Shown here: one piece after another, positions 22,640 through 32,799 of the stretch
Layout: each line of letters starts with the position of its first letter
Position numbering within the stretch: position 1 is the stretch's first letter
DNA from: Cladophialophora immunda
Taxonomy: Eukaryota; Ascomycota; Eurotiomycetes; Chaetothyriales; Herpotrichiellaceae
DNA length: 64,000 nt
Direction: 5' to 3'
Assembly: GCF_000835495.1 (NCBI RefSeq)
Contig: NW_015622541.1
Location: forward strand, 1,302,001-1,366,000
Position numbers and translations under genes: made by a program
The notes under the pieces: generated by a model
Told to the model about the DNA's origin: nothing
Database searches by the model: none
Seen by the model: only the letters and a program-made list of their open reading frames with translations

Positions 22640-23881
22640 TCACACGCTCGAGCCGGGCGGTACCACATTGTACCCTCTCCTAATCAAAGGGCTATCTGTT
22701 GTGAGGGAGCCAATGTCATGGGCATCCAAGCAAGCCTGTCGGCTCAAGAGCACAGCCTCTCGCCCTCTCGAGATCATTTCTGCTTCATAGTCCCCCACCG
22801 CTTCTTGACGGGTCTTCTGGCCGCGATCCTAGAGCTTCAACTGCTCTATGAGGTTCATGGCGTCCGTCAAGCCGTGATTGGCGGCCTCACCGCGGTCTTC
22901 GACGTTGAATTTGGTTAGTGCATAATGGGGACGGGGGGTTCAAATATACAATTGATTGAGCACTTACACATAGTCATGGGATTAGCAGCGTCCCCCAGCA
23001 TCGTCACCCTGCCACCCAAGCCATGCCACGGGACTGTAGGCCGATCTGCCAGGGAGATATCGAAGACCTGGGTGTCGGGGATATTCTCGATCAGCTCTCG
23101 CAAGGTCTTTTCGAATCCGGTCCCCGCCGTGGCCAACGATTTGAACTTGGCAAGTTTACCGGCGTTTGTTTCGGGCATATGGTCTCCTGGGCCCCGGATC
23201 AGCCAGCTGACATTGATTTGAGCCTCGTAGTAGGGACTTGTTGTTTCCGAGCTGCCGTTCACCTCGGGCGTGGAGAGCGTCGAATACCACATGTAGTATC
23301 CCGTTTCAGGGTGACTTCCCTGGAACAGCAACGGATCAATGCCTCGCAGGCCACTGACTTCGTCCTGTGTCCGACGCAATTCCACCGCCAAATAGTGCGC
23401 AGGCAACTGGTTCAGACACCCCAGCTCATCCCCCATGAGGAGCTGACGGATCTTGCTTCCACTGCCGTCCGCGGCGGCTAATAGCGAGCCTTGGATTTCA
23501 GTACCGTCGGTCAACGACACGGAGATGCCGCTCTCGGTGGGCCTGAAGCCCGAGATTGATTTACCCCAGTGCACATCGATGCCCGTGGTGAGAAGCTTCC
23601 GCAGCTTTATGCGGCTCACGCGGCGGCGAAAGGCCGGCGGGATCACGAAACGAGGCTCGGCCGTCTCTGCTACGCCCGACGGCAGACACATCTCCAGGGC
23701 TGGCAGGGCCCAGTATACCGAGAATCCCCCCCCCCCCCCCCCGGGAGGATCTGGCGTCAAAGTATGGGTCCCGTTCGTAGACTTGGAACGCGATGATTTC
23801 CTTCTTGAGAGCCTGGGCAAGCGCGAGGCCTGTGATCCCTGCTCCAGCTATGATGATGGGTAGCTGCTGGGAGCGTGACAT
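22640..23881 (-). pseudogene. FAD-dependent aromatic-type monooxygenase, frameshifted and with a nonsense codon
   Basis: Flavoprotein monooxygenase of the salicylate hydroxylase / PHBH-like class. From the ATG at 23879-23881 it opens with LPIIIAGAGITGLALAQALK (FAD GxGxxG). A 17-nt G run (plus-strand C, 23726-23742) then throws the frame; the next frame resumes with a WALPALEMCLPSG block, a DG motif (AAADGSGSKIRQ) and the second FAD motif MLGDAANPMTM. A 71-nt intron (22967-22897) splices to YRGEAANHGLTDA, after which TAG at 22829-22831 interrupts a frame that otherwise stays homologous-looking down to 22640 (EAEMISRGREAVL, SRQACLDAHD). Two independent lesions argue for a pseudogene, although the homopolymer could be a sequencing error. 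Confidence 0.8.
23726..23742. repeat. 17-nt poly-C homopolymer inside the monooxygenase relic
   Basis: Uninterrupted run of 17 C on the plus strand. It replaces a short Gly-containing segment of the protein and puts the two halves of the gene in different frames; a run of 16 would put them in the same frame. Confidence 0.95.
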
Positions 23882-24146
23882 GCTGCGGCTACTTCCCACA
23901 GGAGGATTGATGGTGGCGACGAAGATGTTGGTGGCAAGCGGCGTTGTAGGTAGAGGGAGAAGGCTAATGCTCCTAATACCATCAGAAGTGTGTGAGAGAA
24001 AGAAAGAGATGGGGAGCGAAGGAGAGAAAGAAAGCCATATTTCTTTCTGCAGAACAAACCGAGTCGCTACTAGGTTGTTTGCACTCCGTTGGTATGCGAA
24101 AACTTCATGATTGCACCGTTTATGAAAGGCGCTCATGCGGTTTGAT

Positions 24147-24169
24147 CTTGTTGAGCGAAGCTCAACAAG
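24147..24169. repeat. Perfect hairpin, 10-bp arms around GAA; possible LTR end
   Basis: CTTGTTGAGC-GAA-GCTCAACAAG. It contains TGTTGAG...CTCAACA, and TG..CA ends are typical of Copia LTRs. The 200 bp that follow are AT-rich, which would fit a solo LTR, but I find no second copy or target-site duplication. Confidence 0.35.
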
Positions 24170-24599
24170 TATCTCCCTATTACGAACAGGGCCTACGACC
24201 AGGAAGGGGACCTAGAGGGGACAAAAGAGACGGCAACTAGGCCGAGCTAATTATAGAGAATAAGAAAGAGACATAGTACGAGAATATATAATCAGTATCG
24301 CTTAATAGATATATAATAAGATATATCCGGCTCTGATCTGAGAGGATGGATGGATTCAGGTGACGATCCCGCCACCGATTCGAACTCAAGAAACCAGTAT
24401 TGACCACTACTTCAGGACGTGCCATTCGCTTGGCCTTCGAATTCGGTCTGAACCAAGAGCTCTCCACCTTCAAAAATGATTGTCACCTCCAGATTGATAC
24501 AACAGAACGATCTTCTGGGGCTGTTTCACTCTAGATCGGTACGTAGCTCTTTGATCTGTACCCTCTGCTCATCACAGCGATTAGGGCTGACTGATGCTA

Positions 24600-24790
24600 A
24601 AACCCCATCTCAACAGAATGTGGGCAACCTACTTGGGCAGGCCTCACTTGATAAACCTCACCAATGTGACACAAGATCGCCGAGGATCCGAAGCCGGCTC
24701 GCATACTTGGGATGATAAGATTGCTGGCGCTTGGGCAGATCTTCTTGAGCTCGCTGGGAGGATATCTGAAATAATGTCTGGCTCCCGCAA
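24600..24790 (+). pseudogene. Fragment of a fungal transcription-factor regulatory domain
   Basis: After an apparent acceptor (CAACAG at about 24611-24616) the frame reads MWATYLGRPHLINLTNVT, then WDDKIAGAWADLLELAGRISEIM, the pattern of the middle homology region of Zn2Cys6 factors. No zinc cluster and no continuing frame are present on either side, so it is a relic. It could have been a second regulator of the decayed part of the cluster. Confidence 0.5.
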
Positions 24791-25120
24791 ACCCCCCATC
24801 ATAGCTCTCCCTGCATCATGGCTGACGGTCACGATGCAGAAACCGCAGCCTTTCGCCGAGTGATGGACATAGGCAAGAGGTTGCTGAATGGCCGTCGACG
24901 CTAGATCCCTAGTTGGACTACACTCCGCGGTCTCCTGCCGTAGTCCACATGTTGCAGTGAGTATACGTTCAGATCCCGCCTCTGCACCTTCCAAACAAGC
25001 AAAACATATAGGTACTCTCACATGGCAATGGATTGCAATAGCCTATAAGGCATTGCGAGAGGCTGGTGAATCTCATAATGTACTTTTAGCGGTAAGGCTG
25101 TGGATAAGGGGGTAACACTG

Positions 25121-25147
25121 GAGTGCCAAGAGTGCCAAGAGTGCCAA
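25121..25147. repeat. Tandem 9-bp repeat (GAGTGCCAA) x3
   Basis: Three perfect copies in a row in the interval between the regulator relic and the AtuA relic. The interval (about 24.8-25.7 kb) otherwise holds no gene I can support. Confidence 0.9.
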
Positions 25148-25746
25148 TCTGCACAAACACAGCCTCAGCCTCCCCTCTTTTCTCCTCTTTCCCCACTGGC
25201 ATCTTCCCCCAAGTTCCCATGTTTCTAACCGCGGCGAATAACCTCCATGCTCGTCTTTCCCTTCCCCCACCGAGTATGGTTCAAGTGCCAATCTGCAAAC
25301 GCAGATCCGGGATTATACCACCGAAGCGATCAAGTACGTATCAATGTGTCATGCACATGAGATTTAATCCTCATTGGGTAGTCACGTCGTATTTGGATGG
25401 CGATCGACAAAACTTCGAACTTCGAGGCAAAGGCCAAGAGAGTTCGGAGGTCCAATCCTCCGCATCGCGGAGAACGCACCGTGGCTCCTTCGATCCCAAT
25501 TCGGAGCTGCGGTTATGTGGGATACCTGAGTCAAGAGTAGGTTAACAAGAATGAAGTCGAAAAGGGGAGAACGAGAGCAAAGGTAGTCTTCTCGAACGTC
25601 AATCTGCAACAAAACATTCATTGCATAGTCTTCTTCAATTCCTTCAAGTTGGACGAACCTTCCCTCTGTGGACTTGGACTCTCACCTTCCCTCGTCTTTC
25701 TTGAGCCCAGTATCGCGAGCTCCCCGTTCCTACTTACGCTTTCAAC

Positions 25747-28011
25747 ATGATTTTCAGAACCAGGTGGGATCAAAGAGACTCACGACCAGCCCGAATCGCC
25801 AGTGTATCCGGCGCTCGAAGTCTGTGCTCCTCTCCGCACTCTTTCCGTTTTCACGCAGATACATAAGTATTACATGCTAACAGCTTCAATTTCTCCAACA
25901 GCCGATCCGGGAAAACACATGCGACGACAAGCAGAAGAGGGTGATGTCGATTTTCTGACCGGTGACTACTTGGCAGGTAAGCTTGGGCAATACTATACAG
26001 TTTGGAGGGATTTCTCCCTGTTCTGCGCCGCCCAAAAATTAATGCTTGTGTGTGTCATTTAAACAGAAATCAACCTTCCCGAGAACAAGAAGGGAATGGA
26101 TGCTGGGACCCACGAAGGCTGAGAGGAAACTTGCTGGGATGGGTTTGTGCAGAGTATTGATTTGATCGCGCAGACGCGCATCAAGGTCATCGTCAATGGA
26201 GGTGCGCTCAAGTGCACTCAACCCGGCTGGTTTGGCTGCTAAAGTCCAAAACCTCGTATGTATTGACTCTTCATCTGCTCCCCACATGAGAGGAGTCATG
26301 GTAACCATTTGTTATAGGTCAACGAAAGAGGCCACTCACTGGTGGTTTCGTATCTCCTGGGTGACGATTAGATTGAAGAGACAAAGACTTCGATTGAGAC
26401 CTCTGGTCAGCTGCCAGCACACCTTGACTCGTCTAACCCCGACATCAAGGTGGAAGAGCTGGCGTTTGCTCTCCAGGACCATAAAGCTAAACCAGTCATC
26501 ACATCGCATGCATATCTGGGCGCACGAGGCTTGGTGGCCGCGTTGGAAGGCGGAGCAGACATTGTCATTGCAGGCCGAGTCGCCGATGCATCCCCCGTCA
26601 TCTCCGCTGCCTGGTACTAGCATGGGTGGAAAGCTGAAGACTACAATCAGCTCGCCAACGCTCTGATTGCAGGTCATCTTATCCAGTGCTCTGCATACGC
26701 CACCGCCGCCAATTTTGCTGGCTTTGACCAATACGATCTAGACCTCCTCATGGACCTGCCATTCGGCATCGCGGAGGTTGATTCAGACGGTACCGCCGTA
26801 ACCACAAAGCAGGAGAACACTAAGGGGATCGTGACTGTGGACACCATCAAATGCCAATTCCTGTACGAGATCCAGAGCGCCATATATCTCAACAGCGACG
26901 TCTCAGCGGATACTCCTGAGATATGCCTCGAAGACGTTGGCACCAACCGAGTTCGCATGTCGGGCATCATTGGCCATCCACCGCCACTGACCACCAAACT
27001 AGCCGTCTTTTACGATGCTGGGTATCAATGCCAATTGCTCGCCAACGCAGCTGGACACGCAACCGAGAAGAAATGGCAGCTGTTCGAGAAACAAATGCGC
27101 TATGGATTGAAAAACAGAGGTGTCCTCGACCAGTTTGACAATCTGGAATTTCAAGTGTAAGAGCGCTGCCACCTGTGAGGGCAGTCTATAGTACATACTG
27201 ACAGCCCGTTTGTGTGATCAGGGTAGGAACTCCGGAGTACAATCCTCGCAGTCAGCTTCGAAGCACATCTTATTGTCGCGTATTTGCACAAGCTTCAACA
27301 AGATCTCCCGTTGACGCGATTTTCCCCGTCTGGGCTGAGTACATCATGCAGCATTTCCACTGTGGGTTGAGCTGACATTCAGGCCTTCCTTTTTCCCCTT
27401 TCTGTTAAGCCTTCACACACTGATCACATGAGAGCAAAGGACTCCATTGGTCGCTTAATTATCGTACGGAACACGCAAGACCGTATATTTCCTTCTATCC
27501 CGGTCTATATGAGCAGAACCGGCTGAGAGAGCGAGCCTGCATCCTTGGTTCGAATGGCCAGGTCCAAAAAACGGCCGACGTCAAATTACCCACTAAGTAC
27601 TTCAATCTCGAACGGCGCATCAACTTCGACTCCGACCCAGTCGTCTTGCAAAACCCCCAAAGCCCGACGACATCAGTTGTCCTGGGCGACATTGTGTACG
27701 GCCGATCCGGCGATAAGGGCGCAAACTGCAACTTTGGAATCTATCCTCGCAACCCCGCCCATTGGAATTGGTTCAAAGACTACATGTCGCGAGCCAAGAT
27801 GCAGGAACTCATTGGCGATGATTGGCGCGACGAGTATTGGATCGAAAGAATGGAGTTCGCGCAAATCCATGCTGTCCACTTTGTGATCTATGGCATTCTC
27901 GAAAGAGGTGTTTTGGCTAGCACACTGCTCGATTCCCTGGGCAAAGGCTTCACGGACTATATTCGTGCTAAAGTCGTGGACGTCCCTGCCGAGATCCTCG
28001 AGCAGCGATGA
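25747..28011 (+). pseudogene. AtuA-family (acyclic terpene utilisation, DUF1446) gene, degraded
   Basis: AtuA-like proteins occur in bacterial citronellol/geraniol degradation and in many fungi; their biochemical role is unclear. Exon 1 (25747-25819) reads RPARIASVSGAR and splices to 25902 (DPGKHMRRQAEEGDVDFLTGDYLAE). Recognisable blocks follow: SHAYLGARGLVAALEGGADI, IAGRVADASP, VTVDTIKCQFLYEIQ, VGTPEYNPRSQL and, near the end, the SGDKGANCNFGIYPRNP small C-terminal domain, in frame to a stop at 28011. Lesions: TGA after THEG, a 10-bp tandem duplication at 26202-26221 that shifts the frame, TAG after LLGDD and TAG after SAAWY. The two TAG codons could be RIP-type transitions. It lies beside the beta-oxidation block, which suggests a former functional link. 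Confidence 0.82.
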
Positions 28012-28223
28012 TCTAGAGATATACAGAGCGTGAATAAACTGGAGTGGAGTTAGTTCTTCTATTACATAGTTCCAAGTCTCGAACTGAGTCACTCGTTCTA
28101 GAAGCATATTCATAAATATAAACTCGTAGAAAGAATACTTCATATCTCTCGCCATGGATGAGTTTTTAACTCATACATTCTCTCTGGCTAAGTAGACCCG
28201 TTGTGCTCAGCAGGAGAAGTGGC
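28012..28223. other. Short convergent spacer
   Basis: 212 bp between the stop of the AtuA relic and the stop of the transporter gene. It must hold 3' ends of both and shows nothing else. Confidence 0.5.
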
Positions 28224-30154
28224 TCACACCGACTGCTCAACCTGCGCACTAGACTCATTCTTCTCGACTTGAACTTGCGTGCCGTTCATCATTTCTTTCT
28301 CATCATGAATGCCGCCCTGAGCATCAAGATGCAAGGCACCTTCGTGAATCCTCTTCTTCTCCTCGTCGCTGATACCATACCAGTGCGCAGCGATGTGCTT
28401 GTCCCCAAAGAGCGAACCGATTTCCTCGAGCGTGCGTCCTTTAGTCTCGGGAAAGTAGAAGTAGATGATGGGCAGGTATACAACCGTGGGACAAAGCAGG
28501 ACCAGGTAAACTTGACACACGATCAATTAGCATCTTGTAGACTGAAGGGGTTCACAATGGGGAGCGTTGGTGACACTCACATTTCCAGCCAATGTTGTTC
28601 AACGCCACTGGCGCCGCAACTAAGGTGATCTCACTCGCCAGGAAGAAGACTGCCAACCCTAACGCCGTGCCTTGCGAGCGTAGGTGGTTTGGCCAAATTT
28701 CCGACACGTAGACGAATTGAGTCGCGTCCTGTGAAAGACAGTCAGCCGCCCGCCGGATCAGGACTAAGAGAGGTCTGTTCGTATTATGGCTCTATCAGGG
28801 GTTCCATACCATGCAGAAGCACCAGAATAGGATATAAAACCAGACGAAGAACACACAGGCGTTCAGACCATTCTCGTTATCGGTACCAAGATACGTCGCC
28901 GTCAACGCAGCTTCGAAGATCAGACTGATCAGGCAGCCAGTTGTACCAATTAACAAGAGTGGCTTGCGGCCAAAGCGATCGACAAGGAATGCTGTGGCGG
29001 TATTGCCGATGATGGTGAACGAGGTCCAGCACGCGTTCAAGAGCAGCGGGATGGTGCCTTTCAGACCAAGGGAGGTGTAAATCAGGACACCGTAATTCGC
29101 CAGGACGTAGACACCCATCATTTGATTGAAGAACATGAGTAAGACAGAGGTAAGTGCCCGACGTCGATTAGCTTTGGTGCGAAGAATTTCGAAGCGTCGA
29201 TTCAGAGACAGCATCTTATCGGCCTCATGCTGCTTTTCCATCAGGTAGAACTCCTCTTTGGCGGTGATGAAGTCCGGGTCGTCCTTCTGGGCGTGGAGAC
29301 GCTTGATGATGGCGAAGGCCTCTTCCCGTCGGTCTTGGATAAGGAGCCAACGGGGCGAATAGGGAATGAATCTCGAACCTGCTAAGACGATCATAGGAAA
29401 AACGCACTGGAATGCGAGTGGGAATCGCCTATACCATCCCTCACTTAGCCAACAAGCAACATAAAAATGAAGCGAGAATCTCGAAATCCGAATCTCGAAA
29501 TCAAAAAGGGGCTTACCAGGCCGCCGAAGCATGACGCGAGGTTGGAGGAATGTGAGCACATCCATAACCAATCCATCCTGCGAAGCTATAACCCCAAGCC
29601 CACATGATGCCCGTCACGCACATCATCGCGCCTCTGGTCTCTGGCGTGGAGACTTCTCCTTGGTACATCGGGGTGACGATAGCGAGGATGCCAGAGCCGA
29701 TTCCGGCCACCATGCGGCCAACGGCAAACATGGAGATTGCGACGGAGCCAGCATTGAGCGCGCCGCCGATGATGATGAACACGCAGCCGATCAAGATAGT
29801 GTTCTTCCGGCCATATTTGTCGGCTGCCCAGCTGCTGAGAATGGCGCCTAGGAAGGCACCCCCGCTGTTCGCACCGTTGAGCGCCCCCAGGATGTTGGTG
29901 GTATGTTCATACCCCGGTTCGCCCTGGAGTGCGAGGTTGAAGTAAGCGTAAACTGCAATGCAAGTTGTCAGAGTTACCACTGTGCATGGTTATTTCATGG
30001 TCTTGTCGAGACATCACCCACAACTCAACTGGCCAGACGTGGATCCAATAATAGCCAGGCCGTACGCGGTAGAGAATGTCCCCAGTGCCACGAAAATGAC
30101 AAGGAGGACATTGTACCTATTAAATTTCATTTTCGACTCGAAAATCTTGGCCAT
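28224..30154 (-). CDS. MFS sugar-porter family transporter
   Basis: Plasma-membrane proton symporter or facilitator of the sugar-porter family. Five exons: 30154-30022, 29952-29517, 29428-28810, 28728-28581 and 28510-28224, giving 540 residues and about 12 membrane segments. Family signatures: GALNGANSGGAFLGA, ADKYGRKNTI (loop 2-3), PYSPRWLL in place of PESPRWL before the central loop, VDRFGRKPLL (loop 8-9), and FPETKGRTLEEI before the cytoplasmic tail. The tail is hydrophilic and ends QVEQSV. All introns are GT..AG with matching phases, and the gene is undamaged, unlike its left neighbours. The substrate cannot be deduced; in this setting it could import the compound degraded by the neighbouring enzymes, which is inference. 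Confidence 0.9.
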
Positions 30155-32430
30155 CTTGAAAGACGATCGCGAACTGCGAATGAAACGGCACAGGGTAACA
30201 AGAATTCAATGCGGGAGGGTGGCCGCTTATGGGGGGAGGGGGGGATGTTCAGACAGGGCTACAGCAGGATCATACCCGTTACATATCCCCTAGGTACCTA
30301 CTCCGTACTTTCCATGGATACTTATACCCCGAGGTTTGGGGAAACCACTGTGCGACAATCCATTGTTCCATGGTAAGACTCTACGAGTCAGCGACCCATC
30401 CGAATGCTCCGTACTCTGTACGTGCCGCAAATATGTCCGGAAATCTCACCTCCGAGTGCACTTTCTGTCAGCTAATTGAAGAGACTCAGAATCAGAGTTT
30501 CGAACCGGCCAACAGATAAGACCCAAGAAGCCCGAAGAGCCGGTGGGGGTTCCCGGTTCCGTACAGGCACACAGGCTACAGCCTCGTCTGCTCGGCACTT
30601 ACATGTAAGGACACCAGGTAGATAATGCAAGGAATCTGGGCGCCCAGGCGCTGTGATAGACGATTGGAGCCTCCTCCGCTAAGATATCGCTTCCACCCTC
30701 TCCTCGCTAATATATGTAAAAGGGATCATTATGAAGGTCGGTATCCCGAGGTGATTGGCGGGTCAAATAGATAGTTATCTTTCACGTCAAGACTTGGTCT
30801 AGGCTTGAGATATCTTGACCTTGGGGCAGAATTCTCCACAGTAACTTGAAGGGAGACCCCATGGGGAGCCTTGGTCTGGGGTGTTGGTGGGTGTCGGGCG
30901 GGGCCGGATCCGAAGCTCAGCTTGGTAGTCTTAAGTAAACATGCCTGGACCTATATTCGATATTCAGTCAACTCGACAGTATATTAGTCGAGCATCGCAC
31001 TCGAGCAGAAGATGAATGAAGAAGAGGAGACAAACTGGAAGCAGGAGCACATTGGTGGCCGCCACAGTAATAGTTACTGTGAAGGCGTTGGAGGAGCCGC
31101 CGGTTCCCTGATGCTGACAGAGAAGCAGGAGCCCTTCTTCCCATGGAAACCCCCTTAAAAAACTCCCCGTATTTCGTTCGAACCAGTTCCGATAACGGCC
31201 AGTGTCCGAAACCCCGATAGCCCTACAACAAGTAGCAAAATAACACCGGAATGTACCACCACAAAACACCCATAGGTCTCGTCATCATTCACTCGGCTTT
31301 ACAATCCCGGCGAAACCCCAGGTCAAGTCAAGTTATGCAGTACCCGTGGGCCGAGGGTCATCCCCGCCTCCCCACTCCCGGTACTCCCCACTCAATATAA
31401 GCTCCACAAGCACTTACCTAGGCACTGTGGCACTCTCTGATGGGATCCGCCGAGCATTGTCCAGCCAGGTCAGTGTTTGACAAAAATTTGAGCTCATAAG
31501 ATTGGAGAAACTTGATAAGGTTGTCTTGGAGAAACGTCAGGGCATCGACTCTCTCAAAGGCACAAAGAATTTAAAGTTTTATGTTTCGTTAATGTTTACC
31601 AACGATAACCGTCTTCGGACGGAAAAGGTCCGTCTCGTCTACTGAGCATGTTAGATCTCGCTTCCCCGGAAACGCTCGCCCTGACATACAAGGACTTCAA
31701 CTTGCTCCTCTTCCTTTCCTCAATTCTGGGCTCTGTGCCACAAGTAAATACTAAAGCCTATAAAAACCCATTCAGCTATTGTCTGTAAAGGGGCGGCGGC
31801 CCAAGTGGCAGGATCGAGTCATGGCTTACTTCATACAGCACGTCCATCACCAGCAGGGCTGACCTTGGGGGAATGGTATTTTTCATGGCGTCAAATTGGT
31901 TTGAACGCTCCCAGTTCTAGTCGGTGTGGGAACAACACCTCGCAGTAAGGAGCACTACAAGTCTCGAGAAAAGTCTAGCCAATGAACCGAATTATAAAAA
32001 CAATCGGGGAACTGAGTCTGAATGTCGTTTCCATCTCTCGTACGAAATATTGTGCGTCTTGTAGACGGTAGACCTCGTTCATCAACCTCACCCCCTCCGT
32101 GGCAATAAGGCTGCCAAGCCCCAGCGAAGGAATGTACAGTACTAGAATGACCGCAGGCGCTAGTCTCGCTACCATGGTATATAGTCTGACCGTCGCCCCC
32201 GTCGTTCGAATAACATGATGTCCTCCCAGATATCACACCAAAAGGCATGGTGCCTCGCGTGCGCGTGAATGAATCCACTGCTCGTGACGGGAATGAGAAA
32301 ATTCTCCTCTCGGCCGTTCGAGAGAGTATAAGGTCGAGAAGGGCAGATTGACATTATCGTCAGAACGCTGCTGCATACCCGCAAGGGTGGCTTCCACCTG
32401 AGCCCAGACCCGGGGCGGAAATTGCGAAAC
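30155..32430. other. Gene-poor interval
   Basis: About 2.3 kb upstream of the transporter. The first part must carry its promoter. Minus-strand frames at 30964-31269 and 31975-32175 contain hydrophobic stretches but match no family I know. No repeat structure is obvious. Confidence 0.4.
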
Positions 32431-32436
32431 TCCTCC

Positions 32437-32619
32437 TCAACCACTATGTAGCTCCTCGGCATACAATGCCACAGGAATCTGGTAGTGCTTGCGAGCATAC
32501 GCAGCCCAATTGATGGCAAAGATCAACAAGCCAACGGCAATGACAGCTACGGCATAATTCATCGAATTGGATGTCACTCGGTGCCAGGTCGGAAAACACA
32601 GAAACAGGGATTTCGAGGT
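32437..32619 (-). pseudogene. C-terminal fragment of an amino-acid/GABA-type permease
   Basis: The frame reads SLFLCFPTWHRVTSNSMNYA followed by a hydrophobic segment and INWAAYARKHYQIP, the pattern of the last membrane helix and tail of APC-family fungal permeases. The remaining roughly 400 residues are absent. It lies at the edge of the transposon block. A fragment covering the immediately preceding part of the same kind of protein lies at 54.4-54.7 kb, also on the minus strand. Confidence 0.6.
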
Positions 32620-32799
32620 CGGAATCTCGACACGCGCACTTTCCATTTCCATCTTTGGACCTGAGCGTGGCCCTAAGCCTCGCCGCTTTAACCTGAGATG
32701 CTCCTGCACGTGACTGAGTACGGTGGAAGTCGGCCTGAGCAACGGATTAATCGCGCCCACAATCTGGGCCAGGGGGCCCGTTCCCGGCACCCGCCTATA

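Noticed and set aside
24345..24475. B-box-like GAGTTCGAATC on the minus strand, possible tRNA or SINE
   Set aside because: The sequences around the loop do not pair as a T stem and no acceptor stem or anticodon arm can be drawn.
25123..25300. Repeated GTGCCAATCTGC near the 9-bp tandem repeat, as a possible regulatory element
   Set aside because: Only two distant copies flank no intact gene; most simply part of the local slippage-prone sequence.
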